This document shows positions 24,656-33,656 of a DNA stretch of 39,519 bases, in pieces. Within the stretch, counting starts at the first letter, position 1. Each line of letters starts with the position of its first letter. A program made the position numbers and the translations under genes. The notes under the pieces are model-generated. The model saw only the letters and a list, made by a program, of their open reading frames with translations. It was not told where the DNA came from and did no database searches. The stretch is taken from NCBI GenBank assembly GCA_029937535.1, contig JAPYPT010000010.1:1-39519 (forward strand), read 5' to 3'. This stretch comes from Alphaproteobacteria bacterium. GTDB taxonomy: Bacteria > Pseudomonadota > Alphaproteobacteria > GCA-2731375.

Positions 24656-25285
24656 TTAAGACGCGACGCCAAAATTCTCGGTCCGTGCGCGTAATGTCTG
24701 CAACAGACCCTGCATACCCCGCCGGCGTACCACGGCACTGAATTCAGAACGCTGGGTCACCGCCATGGACACTCCCTCGACCATGATATCGATGATTCGG
24801 TATTGTCCATCCTTCGGCCGTACCCGCCAATCCGCCTTGATCGCCGAACCGCCGGGCCGCGCGATCATGGTTCGAACCATGACATCCCGTTTACCAGCCG
24901 CCCTGGCGCCCGCCACGGTGAAGACTTCCCCCGAATAGCCGCCCATGCGCCGGCTATAGGTTTGCAGAACAAATTCCGTGAACAACGCCTGATAATCGGC
25001 CCTTTGCTGCGGTGTCGCCTTGCGCCAATGCTTGCCCAGAACGAACCGGGCAATAAACGGCATGTCGAAGCCGTTGGACAACAAATCACGGAACTGAGCT
25101 TCACGGACTTCGATCTTGTCTCCACTGGATTGCAGGATGCCGATGGCTTTTCCGGCCAGAGCCTTGATAAAGGCCGCTCCACCCTCGATTGCCTGTGGCG
25201 AGGCGGCGGCAAGAAGTAGACCCGGCACGGCAAGAATGGCGCCCGCCGCCAAGCCGCCCTGAATGATTGCCCGACGTGATCGCAA
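24656..25285 (-). CDS. mlaC: MlaC-family periplasmic phospholipid-binding protein
   Basis: This 209-residue MlaC (Tol-Pal/Ttg2D) protein ferries phospholipids through the periplasm between MlaA and the MlaFEDB ABC transporter. Family marks are FIKALAGKAIGIL, FDMPFIARFVLGKHWRKATPQQRADYQALFTEFV and DWRVRPKDGQYRIIDIMVEGVSMAVTQRSEF. The N-terminus MRSRRAIIQGG followed by a hydrophobic stretch looks like a Tat-type (twin-arginine) or Sec signal. The start is TTG at 25285, with AGGGAG seven bases upstream. mlaFED genes are not in the window. The next gene downstream is only 17 bases away, so an operon is likely. Confidence 0.9.
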   Translation of the reverse strand: MRSRRAIIQGGLAAGAILAVPGLLLAAASPQAIEGGAAFIKALAGKAIGILQSSGDKIEVREAQFRDLLSNGFDMPFIARFVLGKHWRKATPQQRADYQALFTEFVLQTYSRRMGGYSGEVFTVAGARAAGKRDVMVRTMIARPGGSAIKADWRVRPKDGQYRIIDIMVEGVSMAVTQRSEFSAVVRRRGMQGLLQTLRARTENFGVAS

Positions 25286-25353
25286 TGTTTATCTCCCTAA
25301 AATTTCGGATAGCGCGTTCTCCAGCCGGTGAAACGCGCATCGAGTATAATATA

Positions 25354-26370
25354 TCAATAGCGGCGCTGAAATTTCAGTCGGCTATAGCGGTCTTCCGACT
25401 TCAAGACCAGTTCGAAAGCGAAAGTCTCGCGCAGAATGGTCATGGGAATTTCCACCCCGGCATCACCCATGGACCAGGCGTTGCGATATAGCTCGATCAT
25501 GGTGGCAATGGTCCGGCCGTTGACCTTGACGATGGTATCGCCAACTTGCAGGCCGGAACGTTCCGCCGGGCCGTCATTGGCCAGGCCAATGACCTCAATG
25601 CGGCCCTCGACCTCCGCCGAGAACAGGCCCAGCCAGGGCCGGAACGAGGCCGCCGTGCGCCCTTCGCGCAACATCTCCGCCATGATTGGCGTCAACAGAT
25701 CGATCGGTACGAACATATTGCCGCTACGGCTTTCCTTGTCCTCGACGGCGTCTTCCACATAGAGCGAGCCGACGCCGAGCAGCGTACCCTCATGTCCGAT
25801 CAACGCCGCGCCGCCCCAGTTCGGATGGGCAGGTGCGGTGAAGATGGCTTCATCCAGCAGATATTCCCAATAACCGGCGAACTCGCGTTTGCTGACGACC
25901 CGGGCGCCGATCGCGGCGCCGCGGCCGCCATGTCCAGCGACCAGAACCCCGCGTCCCACCGCCAGATCCTCTGATTTGCCCAAGGGGATGGGGGGTATGT
26001 CCAGGGTTTCCAGTGCGCGGACCAGGCCAAACCCGCTGTCGTAATCATAGGCGATCATTTCCGCGGCAATGGTGCGGCCGTCGTTGGTGCCGATGCTGAT
26101 CGCCATGGCCTCGACGATCAAATAGCCGATGGTCAGGATCAAGCCGCTGTCGTCGATGATGATGCCGTTGCCTTCCCGTTCGGTTCCCAAGAACGGCGCC
26201 GTGTAGCCGTCCTCCGGCACCTCTGAATGCAGGCGCACGACCGAGGCAAGGGCGTTATCCACATCAAAGGGCAGCTTGGCGCCGTCTCCGGTCCCCGTTA
26301 GCGCGGCGGCAAACGGCATGGACAACAGCTCCTTGGCGTGATGTCCGTTCACTTTTTCCAAATCGCTCAT
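25354..26370 (-). CDS. HtrA/DegP-like protein lacking the catalytic triad (pseudoprotease with PDZ)
   Basis: This 338-residue protein has the layout of S1C trypsin-like proteases plus one PDZ domain (about 247-325, RPWLGLF, GPAERSGLQVGDTIVKVNG). All three catalytic positions are changed. The His site (usually ILTNNHVV) reads ILTIGYLI (Tyr83), the Asp site reads YDSGFGLV (Gly113), and the Ser site (usually GNSGGPL) reads PNWGGAAL (Trp185). Fold-defining sequence such as EGNGIIIDDSGLILT is kept, so it was probably retained for a binding or chaperone role. No signal peptide is seen (MSDLEKVNGHHAKELL), so it may be cytoplasmic, which is also unusual. Upstream is a palindromic element, downstream the mlaC unit. 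Confidence 0.85.
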   Translation of the reverse strand: MSDLEKVNGHHAKELLSMPFAAALTGTGDGAKLPFDVDNALASVVRLHSEVPEDGYTAPFLGTEREGNGIIIDDSGLILTIGYLIVEAMAISIGTNDGRTIAAEMIAYDYDSGFGLVRALETLDIPPIPLGKSEDLAVGRGVLVAGHGGRGAAIGARVVSKREFAGYWEYLLDEAIFTAPAHPNWGGAALIGHEGTLLGVGSLYVEDAVEDKESRSGNMFVPIDLLTPIMAEMLREGRTAASFRPWLGLFSAEVEGRIEVIGLANDGPAERSGLQVGDTIVKVNGRTIATMIELYRNAWSMGDAGVEIPMTILRETFAFELVLKSEDRYSRLKFQRRY

Positions 26371-26485
26371 GAATTCTTCGCCATTCGTCGTCCCGCAACA
26401 AAATTTTAGTCAGCTCCTAAGCTAGATCAAACAGTATAAAAACGGAATCGTTTTGATGTTGATAATTTGATCTATTTTAATGTGT

Positions 26486-26527
26486 TAGAGCAACTTGTCT
26501 GCGTTCGAAAGAACGCAGGTTGCTCTA
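26486..26527. repeat. Palindromic element, TAGAGC-bounded (copy 3)
   Basis: TAGAGCAAC and GTTGCTCTA form the base of the stem, and CTGCGTTC and GAACGCAG form its top around a GAAA tetraloop. A four-base TTGT bulge lies on the left. It sits between the stop of the cyclase gene and the start of the HtrA-like gene, both on the minus strand, so it may end the cyclase transcript. Confidence 0.85.
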
Positions 26528-26566
26528 AACCAGCGACGGCCCGTGACCAAAGGCGAATTTGAAATT

Positions 26567-28855
26567 TTATTTGGTTTCGGCGACGAAGACACCGTCCCAT
26601 TCGGGATCGGGCGGATTTTCTAGGAAAAATGCGATGCGCTCGTCATACATGTCATAAAGATCCGTGAAGCTGCCATCGGCTGTCCGGCAACTGCCGACCA
26701 GGGTGCGGGCCTTGTCCCATTCCTGGTGGCGGTAGGCTTCCAGCATTTCGCTGTGTTGCGATTTCAGTGTCTGGAAGTCCTGTTGGCGCAACATATCCTC
26801 GCGGCCGAGAATGGTGTGGATACGAACCGCTTCCGTCTTGCCCTTCACGGCAATCAGATCCAGTTCGATGGTGGCGAATTTGTCGTTCACCACGGCTTCC
26901 GTATCTTCACCGATGACGATGCCGACGCCGTAATTCTTGGACTGGCCCTCCAGGCGGGCGGCCAGATTGACCGAATCGCCCAGGACCGAATAGTCGAACC
27001 GCTGTTCGGAACCCATGTTGCCGACCACGCATACACCGGTGTTGATCCCGACACCCACATTCAGGGGTTTGTGTTCCGTGCCGTTTTCTTCCGCCTCCGC
27101 CTTCAGGACCTTGTTCAGTTCCGCCAATTCCTCAAACATCACAATGGCCGATTCACAGGCATGTTCGGGATGTTGTTCATCATCGAATGGGGCATTCCAA
27201 AAGGCCATGATGCAATCGCCCATATACTTGTCGATGGTACCGTGCCGGGCCAGGATCGCGTCGGTCAGTGGAGTTAGAAAGCGGTTGATCAGCCGGGTCA
27301 GGCCTTGAGGATTGTTCTTGAAGGTCTCGGAAATCGAGGTGAAGCCGCGGACGTCGCAAAACAGGAAGGTCATGTTGCGGCTTTCACCGCCCAGTTTCAG
27401 GCGGTCGGGCTCGTTCGCCAGCTGTTCCACAAGGGCGGGAGAAAGATATTGGCTGAAGGCGCCGCGCACCTGCTCGCGCTCCGCCTCCGTCTTCAGGTAC
27501 AGAATGGTCGAAGAGGAAAGGAATATGGCCACAATGGCGATGCCGGGATAGATCGGATCAACCAGCATCAGTTTGTCCGTATACAGATACCAGCTCAACG
27601 CCGCGGCGCCGATGGCGGTGCCGATGGAGATGGAGGCGCCCGGCAGGGCGCCGAAGCGGGGCGTGATCAGGATCAGGAAAAAGCCCATGACCAGGATCGA
27701 GATGATCTCCATCCCTTCGGCCCAATCAGGCCGTTCCATGAAATGTCCCGACAGGATCTGCTCGACGGTTTGAACGTGCACATCGACCCCGGCGGCGGCC
27801 GAATCCAGGGGCGTTGTCCGCAAGTCCTTGAGGCCGGCTGCGGACGTGCCGAAAAACAAGATCTTCCCCGCCACCAGGGACGGATCGAAATCGTCCTCGA
27901 ATACTTTCCAAAGGGGGATGACACGGCCCGGCGCCGCCTTTGCAAAATGCACCCAAAATCGGCCGCCGGCATCGACGGGAATTTCCAGATGCCCCACCTT
28001 GATGTGGTTCATGCCCGTGGATTCGCCAAAATTCTCTTCCTGATTGGCGCCGGAATTCTTAAGGATGTAGGTCGAGGCCCCCTGGAATACCCGCAATGCC
28101 TCCAGCGACAGGCTGGGGTAAAGCTGTTCGCCAATACGCATGAATGTTGGTACGCGGCGGATAATACCGTCGGTTTCGGGCACATGATTAAAACTGCCGA
28201 CGCCGGAGGCGGCTTCCTCGATGGCGGCCAGATTGACCACGGCGCCATCGAATTGGTTCAGGAAAGGACGCGGGTCATCGCCGCTGATGGCGAAACCCGC
28301 CTTGACCACCGGTTTGCTTTTCTGCCCGTCGTTGGTCAGGACAACGCCCGCGATCACGCCAATGTCCTTCGCGGCGTCGCGGATCTGGCCAATGATGTTG
28401 GCGAAGGCATCATCATGGTCGGGAATGTTTTCCAGAATGGGCTTGGCAAACGCCCTGGCCTGGGGTGACAAATCTTCCAGATTGTCGACCGGCTGGTTGA
28501 GCCAGACCGACAGGGCCTGTTTCGGCGAGGTCCGGTCCGGTTCGGCGAACACCACGTCGAATGCAACCACCTTGGCGCCGGCGTTGAAAAGCCGCGCCAA
28601 CATTTCCGCCAGTTTGCTCCGCGGCCAGGGCCACTGGCCGGTGCGGGCCAGGGTCTCGTCGTCCAGATCAAGTGTCGCCACGGGCACTTCCTGATGCTCG
28701 CGGGGGTGGATCTGATTGTATAAATCGAAAAGCTTGAGGCGGAAAACTTCCAGGAAAGGTGGGTTCTCAATCCGCAGACCCAGAGCCGCCAACAGCATGA
28801 TTGTTGGAATTACATACACCATTTGACGTTTGATGAAACGAATGGCGGGGACCAT
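26567..28855 (-). CDS. CHASE2-domain class III adenylate/guanylate cyclase
   Basis: This 762-residue membrane receptor-cyclase has an N-terminal helix (about 12-27), an extracytoplasmic CHASE2 sensor domain (about 35-365, with VAFDVVFAEPDR, FNHVPETDGIIRRVP and FFGTSAAGLKDLRTTPL), and three helices (about 383-453). The class III cyclase domain spans about 490-680. Active-site residues are intact: metal Asp501 (LFCDVRGF) and Asp547 (KYMGDCIMAFW), Lys543, Asp621 (RFDYSVLGD), Asn630 and Arg634 (NLAARLE). The Lys/Asp pair suggests ATP and hence cAMP. A helical C-terminal tail follows. It starts four bases after the HD-GYP gene stop, so both are made from one message. Confidence 0.93.
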   Translation of the reverse strand: MVPAIRFIKRQMVYVIPTIMLLAALGLRIENPPFLEVFRLKLFDLYNQIHPREHQEVPVATLDLDDETLARTGQWPWPRSKLAEMLARLFNAGAKVVAFDVVFAEPDRTSPKQALSVWLNQPVDNLEDLSPQARAFAKPILENIPDHDDAFANIIGQIRDAAKDIGVIAGVVLTNDGQKSKPVVKAGFAISGDDPRPFLNQFDGAVVNLAAIEEAASGVGSFNHVPETDGIIRRVPTFMRIGEQLYPSLSLEALRVFQGASTYILKNSGANQEENFGESTGMNHIKVGHLEIPVDAGGRFWVHFAKAAPGRVIPLWKVFEDDFDPSLVAGKILFFGTSAAGLKDLRTTPLDSAAAGVDVHVQTVEQILSGHFMERPDWAEGMEIISILVMGFFLILITPRFGALPGASISIGTAIGAAALSWYLYTDKLMLVDPIYPGIAIVAIFLSSSTILYLKTEAEREQVRGAFSQYLSPALVEQLANEPDRLKLGGESRNMTFLFCDVRGFTSISETFKNNPQGLTRLINRFLTPLTDAILARHGTIDKYMGDCIMAFWNAPFDDEQHPEHACESAIVMFEELAELNKVLKAEAEENGTEHKPLNVGVGINTGVCVVGNMGSEQRFDYSVLGDSVNLAARLEGQSKNYGVGIVIGEDTEAVVNDKFATIELDLIAVKGKTEAVRIHTILGREDMLRQQDFQTLKSQHSEMLEAYRHQEWDKARTLVGSCRTADGSFTDLYDMYDERIAFFLENPPDPEWDGVFVAETK

Positions 28856-28859
28856 GGAT

Positions 28860-30095
28860 CTAGTCTTTCAGGCGTCGATGGATCTTATTCATACCTTGGT
28901 GCCGTTTGCCCAGCAAGGATATTAGTTTCGGGTCGAAATGATTGTTCGGATCAAGCCGGTCATCACCCTTCAACATAATATCAATAGTCTTTTTATGATT
29001 GAACGCCGGTTTGTAGGGCCTCTCGGAGCGCAAGGCATCGTAAACATCGGCCATCGCGACGATACGGGCGGATATGGGGATATCGTCGCCCGCGACATTG
29101 TAGGGATAGCCATTGCCGTCCCATTGCTCGTGATGATAGAGCGCGATTTCCGCCGCCATGTTCAAGCGGGGCGCGGTTTCCAGGATTTGATGGCCATATT
29201 GTGGATGCATGGCCATTTCGGCCCGTTCATCATCGTCCAGACGGCCCTTTTTCTTGAGAACGGCCACATCGACACTCATTTTGCCGACATCATGCAGCTG
29301 CGCCGAATAGTGAATTTCGTCGCAAAAAGCCTTCACCATGCCAAATTCCTGGGCCAGGAAATAGCTGTATTCATTGACCCGGACAATATGATTGCCGGTG
29401 CCTTCGTCATGGATTTCCGAGGCCCGGGCCAGTAACTCAATCGATAACAGAAAGGCTTCCTCGGTCTCGGCCTGCATGGCGATGACCTGAGCCCGCTGCT
29501 CGCCCAATTCCCGATTGCGTTGGCGCAGGCGGGCATTTTTCTGCCGAATATTTTCCAACATGGCGGCGCGTTCAATATGGGTTGCCAAGACGTTGCCAAT
29601 GGGGGTGACCAGTTGCACCTGGTCCTCGTCAAAGGGAACCGGTGTTTCCACGCCTTGGCTACGGCGGTTTATAAGCTGCACCACGCCGATAACCTGCTCC
29701 TGATAGTTTTTCAAGGGAAAGCAAAGTACCGACATGGTGTGGTAGTTGGCCAACTCGTTATCGGGATTGAAGCTGTAGCTCTTGCCAGCGGCTATGTTGT
29801 AGACATCGTCGATGCGCACGACCTCACCGGACGCGGCGACGAAACCGGAAATACTTTTTGTCGTGATGGGAACAACAAAATCACTGCTGCCGATGCGCAC
29901 AACGTCACTTTGCAGGCTGATGGGTTCCAGCCACCGTTGTTGGCCCTTCCTGCGGACAATATAGATGGTGCCGCCCTCGGCCCCGGTCATCAGGCGGCTT
30001 TTCAGCAGCACTTTGCTCATCAGCTGATTTACTGACTGACGCGGTTGCCGTTCCACGAATTCCAGGAATTCGAGCACCTGATTAGAAACCGTCAT
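28860..30095 (-). CDS. GAF-HD-GYP cyclic-di-GMP phosphodiesterase
   Basis: This 411-residue cytoplasmic protein has a GAF sensor domain (about 25-175, GGTIYIVRR and FPLKNYQEQVIGVVQLINRR), a short coiled coil (about 178-212), and an HD-GYP domain (about 215-385). The metal and catalytic marks are complete: HDEGTGNH, LHDVGK (HD at 268-269), HPQYGHQIL and HHEQWDGNGYP (321-331, including GYP), then IVAMADVYDALRSERPY. It is expected to cleave cyclic di-GMP. The gene is directly upstream of, and nearly touches, the cyclase gene, which suggests linked control of two nucleotide messengers. GGTAGGGG precedes the ATG. Confidence 0.93.
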   Translation of the reverse strand: MTVSNQVLEFLEFVERQPRQSVNQLMSKVLLKSRLMTGAEGGTIYIVRRKGQQRWLEPISLQSDVVRIGSSDFVVPITTKSISGFVAASGEVVRIDDVYNIAAGKSYSFNPDNELANYHTMSVLCFPLKNYQEQVIGVVQLINRRSQGVETPVPFDEDQVQLVTPIGNVLATHIERAAMLENIRQKNARLRQRNRELGEQRAQVIAMQAETEEAFLLSIELLARASEIHDEGTGNHIVRVNEYSYFLAQEFGMVKAFCDEIHYSAQLHDVGKMSVDVAVLKKKGRLDDDERAEMAMHPQYGHQILETAPRLNMAAEIALYHHEQWDGNGYPYNVAGDDIPISARIVAMADVYDALRSERPYKPAFNHKKTIDIMLKGDDRLDPNNHFDPKLISLLGKRHQGMNKIHRRLKD

Positions 30096-30229
30096 ATCCC
30101 CTACCTGAATAAATTTTCCGGCTGACAGTGTGGATGGCTTGTGCAGTGTGGGACGCTGACATCGATACAGCCGAACTGTACCGCGTCTGCCTACCTTGGT
30201 TCAAGCCAGGGTGACTTTTATCGGCGGCC

Positions 30230-33200
30230 TCAAACCATGCGTTGCAGCCGCTCGATGATGAAATTATTCTTCTCCAGAATTTCCGTCGGCGTCAGACGCA
30301 AGACCTGATAGCCCCGTTCCACCATCACTTCGTCATGATTGTCTTCCGCCTCCAACTCGTGTTCGCCGCGAACCGATTCCAGAGGGGCGGCGATTTCAAT
30401 ATTGTACCGGCCGCCAAGGGGAGAGACGAGACGTACCGCCAAGGTCTGCTCACCTTCAGCAACGTTGCATTGGAAGGGAAACCCAGCGCTCAACAGCATT
30501 TGACGCAGCGCCGGCCAGGGATTCAAGGGCGCCTCGGCGTTCTTGTCCCCGAATGCCTTGTCGAACCTGACCTCGAACTCGTCGGGTATCAGCTCGCCGT
30601 TCTCATCGAATGCCGGTGGATCCTCGGCAAAATTTGAAAGGGCCGTGCACAGGCCGTTGGCATCGCGGCAGACATCCCGATCGCCGACGATGTGCAGACC
30701 CAAACGGGCCGCGCCGACCACGTCATGATACAAATCCTCGGCCCCGGCCAAGGCCTGGTTCAAGGCATCGGGTGCATCCGGCGCCAGGCCGGGCAGCAGA
30801 ATTATGAAATCCACCTGCCGGCCCAGAAACAAGTCCGGCGTGGCGACGGTGATGCGTTCACGTACGTTTTCCGGGAAATTGCCGCGCTTAATGAATTCCC
30901 TAATTTGTTCCGCTTGGGCGGGGATCGGCGTGGCGATGCCGACCGAACGGCGGGGCAGTCCGCGGAACAGGCCGATTTCGACCCAGGCGCGGATCAGCTT
31001 TTCCGTTTCCTTGACCTCGCCCTCGTTGACTGAATTATTTCCAACCACGGTCATGCGACCGGTCACGTGATGCCATTGCACGCCCAGTTGATTTTCCGGC
31101 GCGTCCGAGCGCAGTTTGCGGAAATTGGTCTGAACCACCATTTTGTTCTCATAAAATGTTGACGACAGATATTCCGCGATCCGGGGGTGTGAACGATAAT
31201 GTTCGACCAATTGATAGACGCCCCCCGTCACCGACAGCAGGTCGCAGAGATTGCCAAGAGCGGTCCGGCTGGCCGGTGACATCGTAACCTTGGCGGCCGT
31301 CTGGGTGAACTGACGTTTCGCCTCCCATTCGGGGGGCAGCGGAGAGAGGCGCTGATCATGGCGGGCAGCGCCGAACACCGCCGCCCGTTTGCCCCGGTAC
31401 AAGACCGGCAGGACGAGGCCCAGATCCCCAAGGTCCGCCTCATCAATGACAACCAGATCGAAATAGCCCGGCTCTAGCGGCAAGGCCTGGCCGGCTTCGT
31501 CCAGAGTGGCGCTCCATACGGGTAGCTGTTCGGCCAGAATACCGACCGCCTGGGCCAGCCGGGCGGAGCGATGGGTCCGGGTTTCATTGGCATCATCCTC
31601 GTTGCGTTTGTCGATCAGGTCAAAGAATGTCGAAACCTGATTCTCCAAGACCGCCGGGTCATCTTGTAAGCGGTCCGACCAATAATCGCGGTACAGCTCC
31701 CGCACGCCTGAAATCTTGCGGGCGGATTGGTTCATGGCCTGCAGTTCCAGGGTCCGGCAATCCTTGAAGCGGATAAGGTCGCGGATCGCCTTGTCCCGCT
31801 TGTCGACAAGCTGCCGCCATTTGACGTACATGCCCAACACTTCCAGGCCGGCGCCGATACCGACCAACTTGTCGTCATCCTCAAGGTCTTCCGCCGCTTG
31901 ATCCTTAATCACGGAGGGAAGCTTCGCCACCGCGCCACGGATCGCCGATAGAAGATCGTCGCGGCCGTCATTGCGGGACAGCATGCCCTTCATCATCTTG
32001 CCGATGCCGCCGCTCTTCTCACCGTTCAGAATTGCGAATTCGTCACGCCAGCCCTGCAGCTTTTCATGGCTGGGGCAGGGGGTCGTCCGCCGGGCGGGCG
32101 GCAATTGCCCAAGTCCGAGTTCAAGGGCCTCCCGGCGTATCAATGCGCCCAGTTCATTGACCCTACCATGAGCCGCGCGCAAGGGATCGACACCCTCGTT
32201 ATCCGCGACGGGCAGACGATCCAGCTCCTCCATGTCCTTGAGGGTCGGTTTCTCCCGGTTGGAGGCTTTCTTGTCCTCGCCGTCGTCTTCACCTTCCTCG
32301 GAAACATCGGCCTCGGGCCGCTGAATTTCCCGTAGCGTTTCATTTATGGCCAGGCGGCATGCCTCATTGACCTGGCTGTCGCCAACCCGCACCACGGCCG
32401 ACATCTTACGCCCCACCCAGGCGTTCAGATGATTGGTCATGGCGTCCACGGTTTCCCGGCGGCGGGCCGTGTACAGCACGCTCTGCCCATTCATCACCGC
32501 CGTGGCAATCAGATTTACCACCGTCGCCATTTGCCCGGTGCCGGGCGGCGCGGTGACCGCAATAAGCTGATGTTTCATACCGGCGCGGACCGCCTGGGTC
32601 TGGCTGTAGCCCAGGCGGTGCATGTCGAACACCATGGGACCATCCAGATGCGGTTGTTTCCCGTCTTCACCCAGCTCGCCGCCGCTGCCCGCGGCTTGGA
32701 TCCCACCCAGGGCGGTGGCGCCGATGCGGTGTTGTGCCTCAACGCCGCTCAGGTCGTTCAGATCCCGCAGCAAGGCCGAGATCGATGGCGCCATGGTAGC
32801 CGAGGCGAGGACGGCGCGATTTCGCCATTGCATGCGGCCTAGGGCGCCGGGCGCGATGACCTCGTCTAGTTTTGCGGGATTGAACCGGTCCGCTTTCAGG
32901 CCGAGGCGTTTGGCAACCGTTGCCAGTTTTTCGGCAAAAGGCACGGCGGGGTCGGCAATTTGATGGGCCAGGCCTTGAATCTGCAGTGGCTCAACGCCCT
33001 GATCCTGCAAAAGAGCGCAATTGACTTTCAGATAGCCATCCGGATCGGGGCACAAAACGCCGTCCTGGATCTTTGCCCGCATCAGAAAAAGGGGCCGGAT
33101 CGAGCCGTCGGCATATTGCAAATAGGGATAACCGTAACACAGCAGGGAAACGCCATAGGAAGTTAGAAAGCGTTCAATATTTTCGTTATCATCCGGCAGC

Positions 33201-33442
33201 GTCGCGGCCCGATTGCCGTGCATGAAGATGGTTTCGGTGTCCGTCGGCAGCTCCACGTAGGCCGGAACACCACCCGCCAGGGGGACCCGTAATTCATGCA
33301 GACGTTCTTCTTCGATCGCCCATCGGCTTGAACGCATCAGACCCGACAGATCGACGTCCGCCGAAGCATTCAGGTCCGGCCCGGCATGTTCAGTTTGCCT
33401 GGCGTCGTCCCTATCTATTGCCTGACGGGCAGGCTGTGCCAT
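30230..33442 (-). CDS. Large SF1-helicase-like protein with altered catalytic motifs and a degenerate nuclease-like C-terminus
   Basis: About 1070 residues follow the layout of large DUF4011-type AAA_11/AAA_12 helicase-nucleases. There is an N-domain with CYGYPYLQYADGSIRPLFL, a Q-like motif (GYSQTQAV), a P-loop, a charged coiled middle of about 300 residues, Walker B, SF1 motifs III-VI, and an endonuclease-like end. Residues are counted from the longer start at 33529. The P-loop is APPGTGQMAT (327-336), with Gln333 where the essential Lys should be. Motif III reads FGAARHDQRLSP (usual GDPxQLPP), and motif VI VVGAARLGLHIVGD (usual VALTRAR). Walker B VIDEADL, EHYRSHPRI and FLGRQVDFIILL are kept. 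The end has WPALRQMLLSAGF and ERGYQVLRLTPTEIL but no D-ExK nuclease residues. ATG 33442 is preferred because a palindrome overlaps the start at 33529. Confidence 0.8.
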   Translation of the reverse strand: MAQPARQAIDRDDARQTEHAGPDLNASADVDLSGLMRSSRWAIEEERLHELRVPLAGGVPAYVELPTDTETIFMHGNRAATLPDDNENIERFLTSYGVSLLCYGYPYLQYADGSIRPLFLMRAKIQDGVLCPDPDGYLKVNCALLQDQGVEPLQIQGLAHQIADPAVPFAEKLATVAKRLGLKADRFNPAKLDEVIAPGALGRMQWRNRAVLASATMAPSISALLRDLNDLSGVEAQHRIGATALGGIQAAGSGGELGEDGKQPHLDGPMVFDMHRLGYSQTQAVRAGMKHQLIAVTAPPGTGQMATVVNLIATAVMNGQSVLYTARRRETVDAMTNHLNAWVGRKMSAVVRVGDSQVNEACRLAINETLREIQRPEADVSEEGEDDGEDKKASNREKPTLKDMEELDRLPVADNEGVDPLRAAHGRVNELGALIRREALELGLGQLPPARRTTPCPSHEKLQGWRDEFAILNGEKSGGIGKMMKGMLSRNDGRDDLLSAIRGAVAKLPSVIKDQAAEDLEDDDKLVGIGAGLEVLGMYVKWRQLVDKRDKAIRDLIRFKDCRTLELQAMNQSARKISGVRELYRDYWSDRLQDDPAVLENQVSTFFDLIDKRNEDDANETRTHRSARLAQAVGILAEQLPVWSATLDEAGQALPLEPGYFDLVVIDEADLGDLGLVLPVLYRGKRAAVFGAARHDQRLSPLPPEWEAKRQFTQTAAKVTMSPASRTALGNLCDLLSVTGGVYQLVEHYRSHPRIAEYLSSTFYENKMVVQTNFRKLRSDAPENQLGVQWHHVTGRMTVVGNNSVNEGEVKETEKLIRAWVEIGLFRGLPRRSVGIATPIPAQAEQIREFIKRGNFPENVRERITVATPDLFLGRQVDFIILLPGLAPDAPDALNQALAGAEDLYHDVVGAARLGLHIVGDRDVCRDANGLCTALSNFAEDPPAFDENGELIPDEFEVRFDKAFGDKNAEAPLNPWPALRQMLLSAGFPFQCNVAEGEQTLAVRLVSPLGGRYNIEIAAPLESVRGEHELEAEDNHDEVMVERGYQVLRLTPTEILEKNNFIIERLQRMV

Positions 33443-33508
33443 ATCGCAACCCCGGATAGAATTTTCCCTGAAGCATTTCCAATTCGGAAATGCCTGGATT
33501 CTTAAGAA

Positions 33509-33571
33509 TAGAGCAGTTTTTCCAACCACTTAGTAACACTTCGTGATTCACGTTAGATCGGAACTGCTCTA
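33509..33571. repeat. Palindromic element, TAGAGC-bounded (copy 4)
   Basis: TAGAGCAGTT and AACTGCTCTA form the terminal stem. The interior holds a weaker pairing (TAAC with GTTA, CACTTCGTG region). CTTAAG flanks the left side, as also seen beside copy 1. It lies upstream of the helicase-like gene and overlaps its longest possible start codon (33529). Confidence 0.75.
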
Positions 33572-33656
33572 GTGAACACTGGTGCGAACCGAACTGTCCG
33601 CGCCCGCCTCGGAGGAAAATCTAGGGGAATTCGAATAACGTTTGGTTAACCGCGCG

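Noticed and set aside
27305-28468. Long plus-strand open frame (387 codons) opposite the cyclase gene
   Set aside because: The minus strand encodes a complete CHASE2-cyclase with intact motifs. The plus-strand product is rich in His, Asp and Gly with no recognisable domain.
33509-33571. Insertion-sequence end or attachment site
   Set aside because: No transposase or integrase gene and no target duplication is visible. The element matches the dispersed palindrome family instead.
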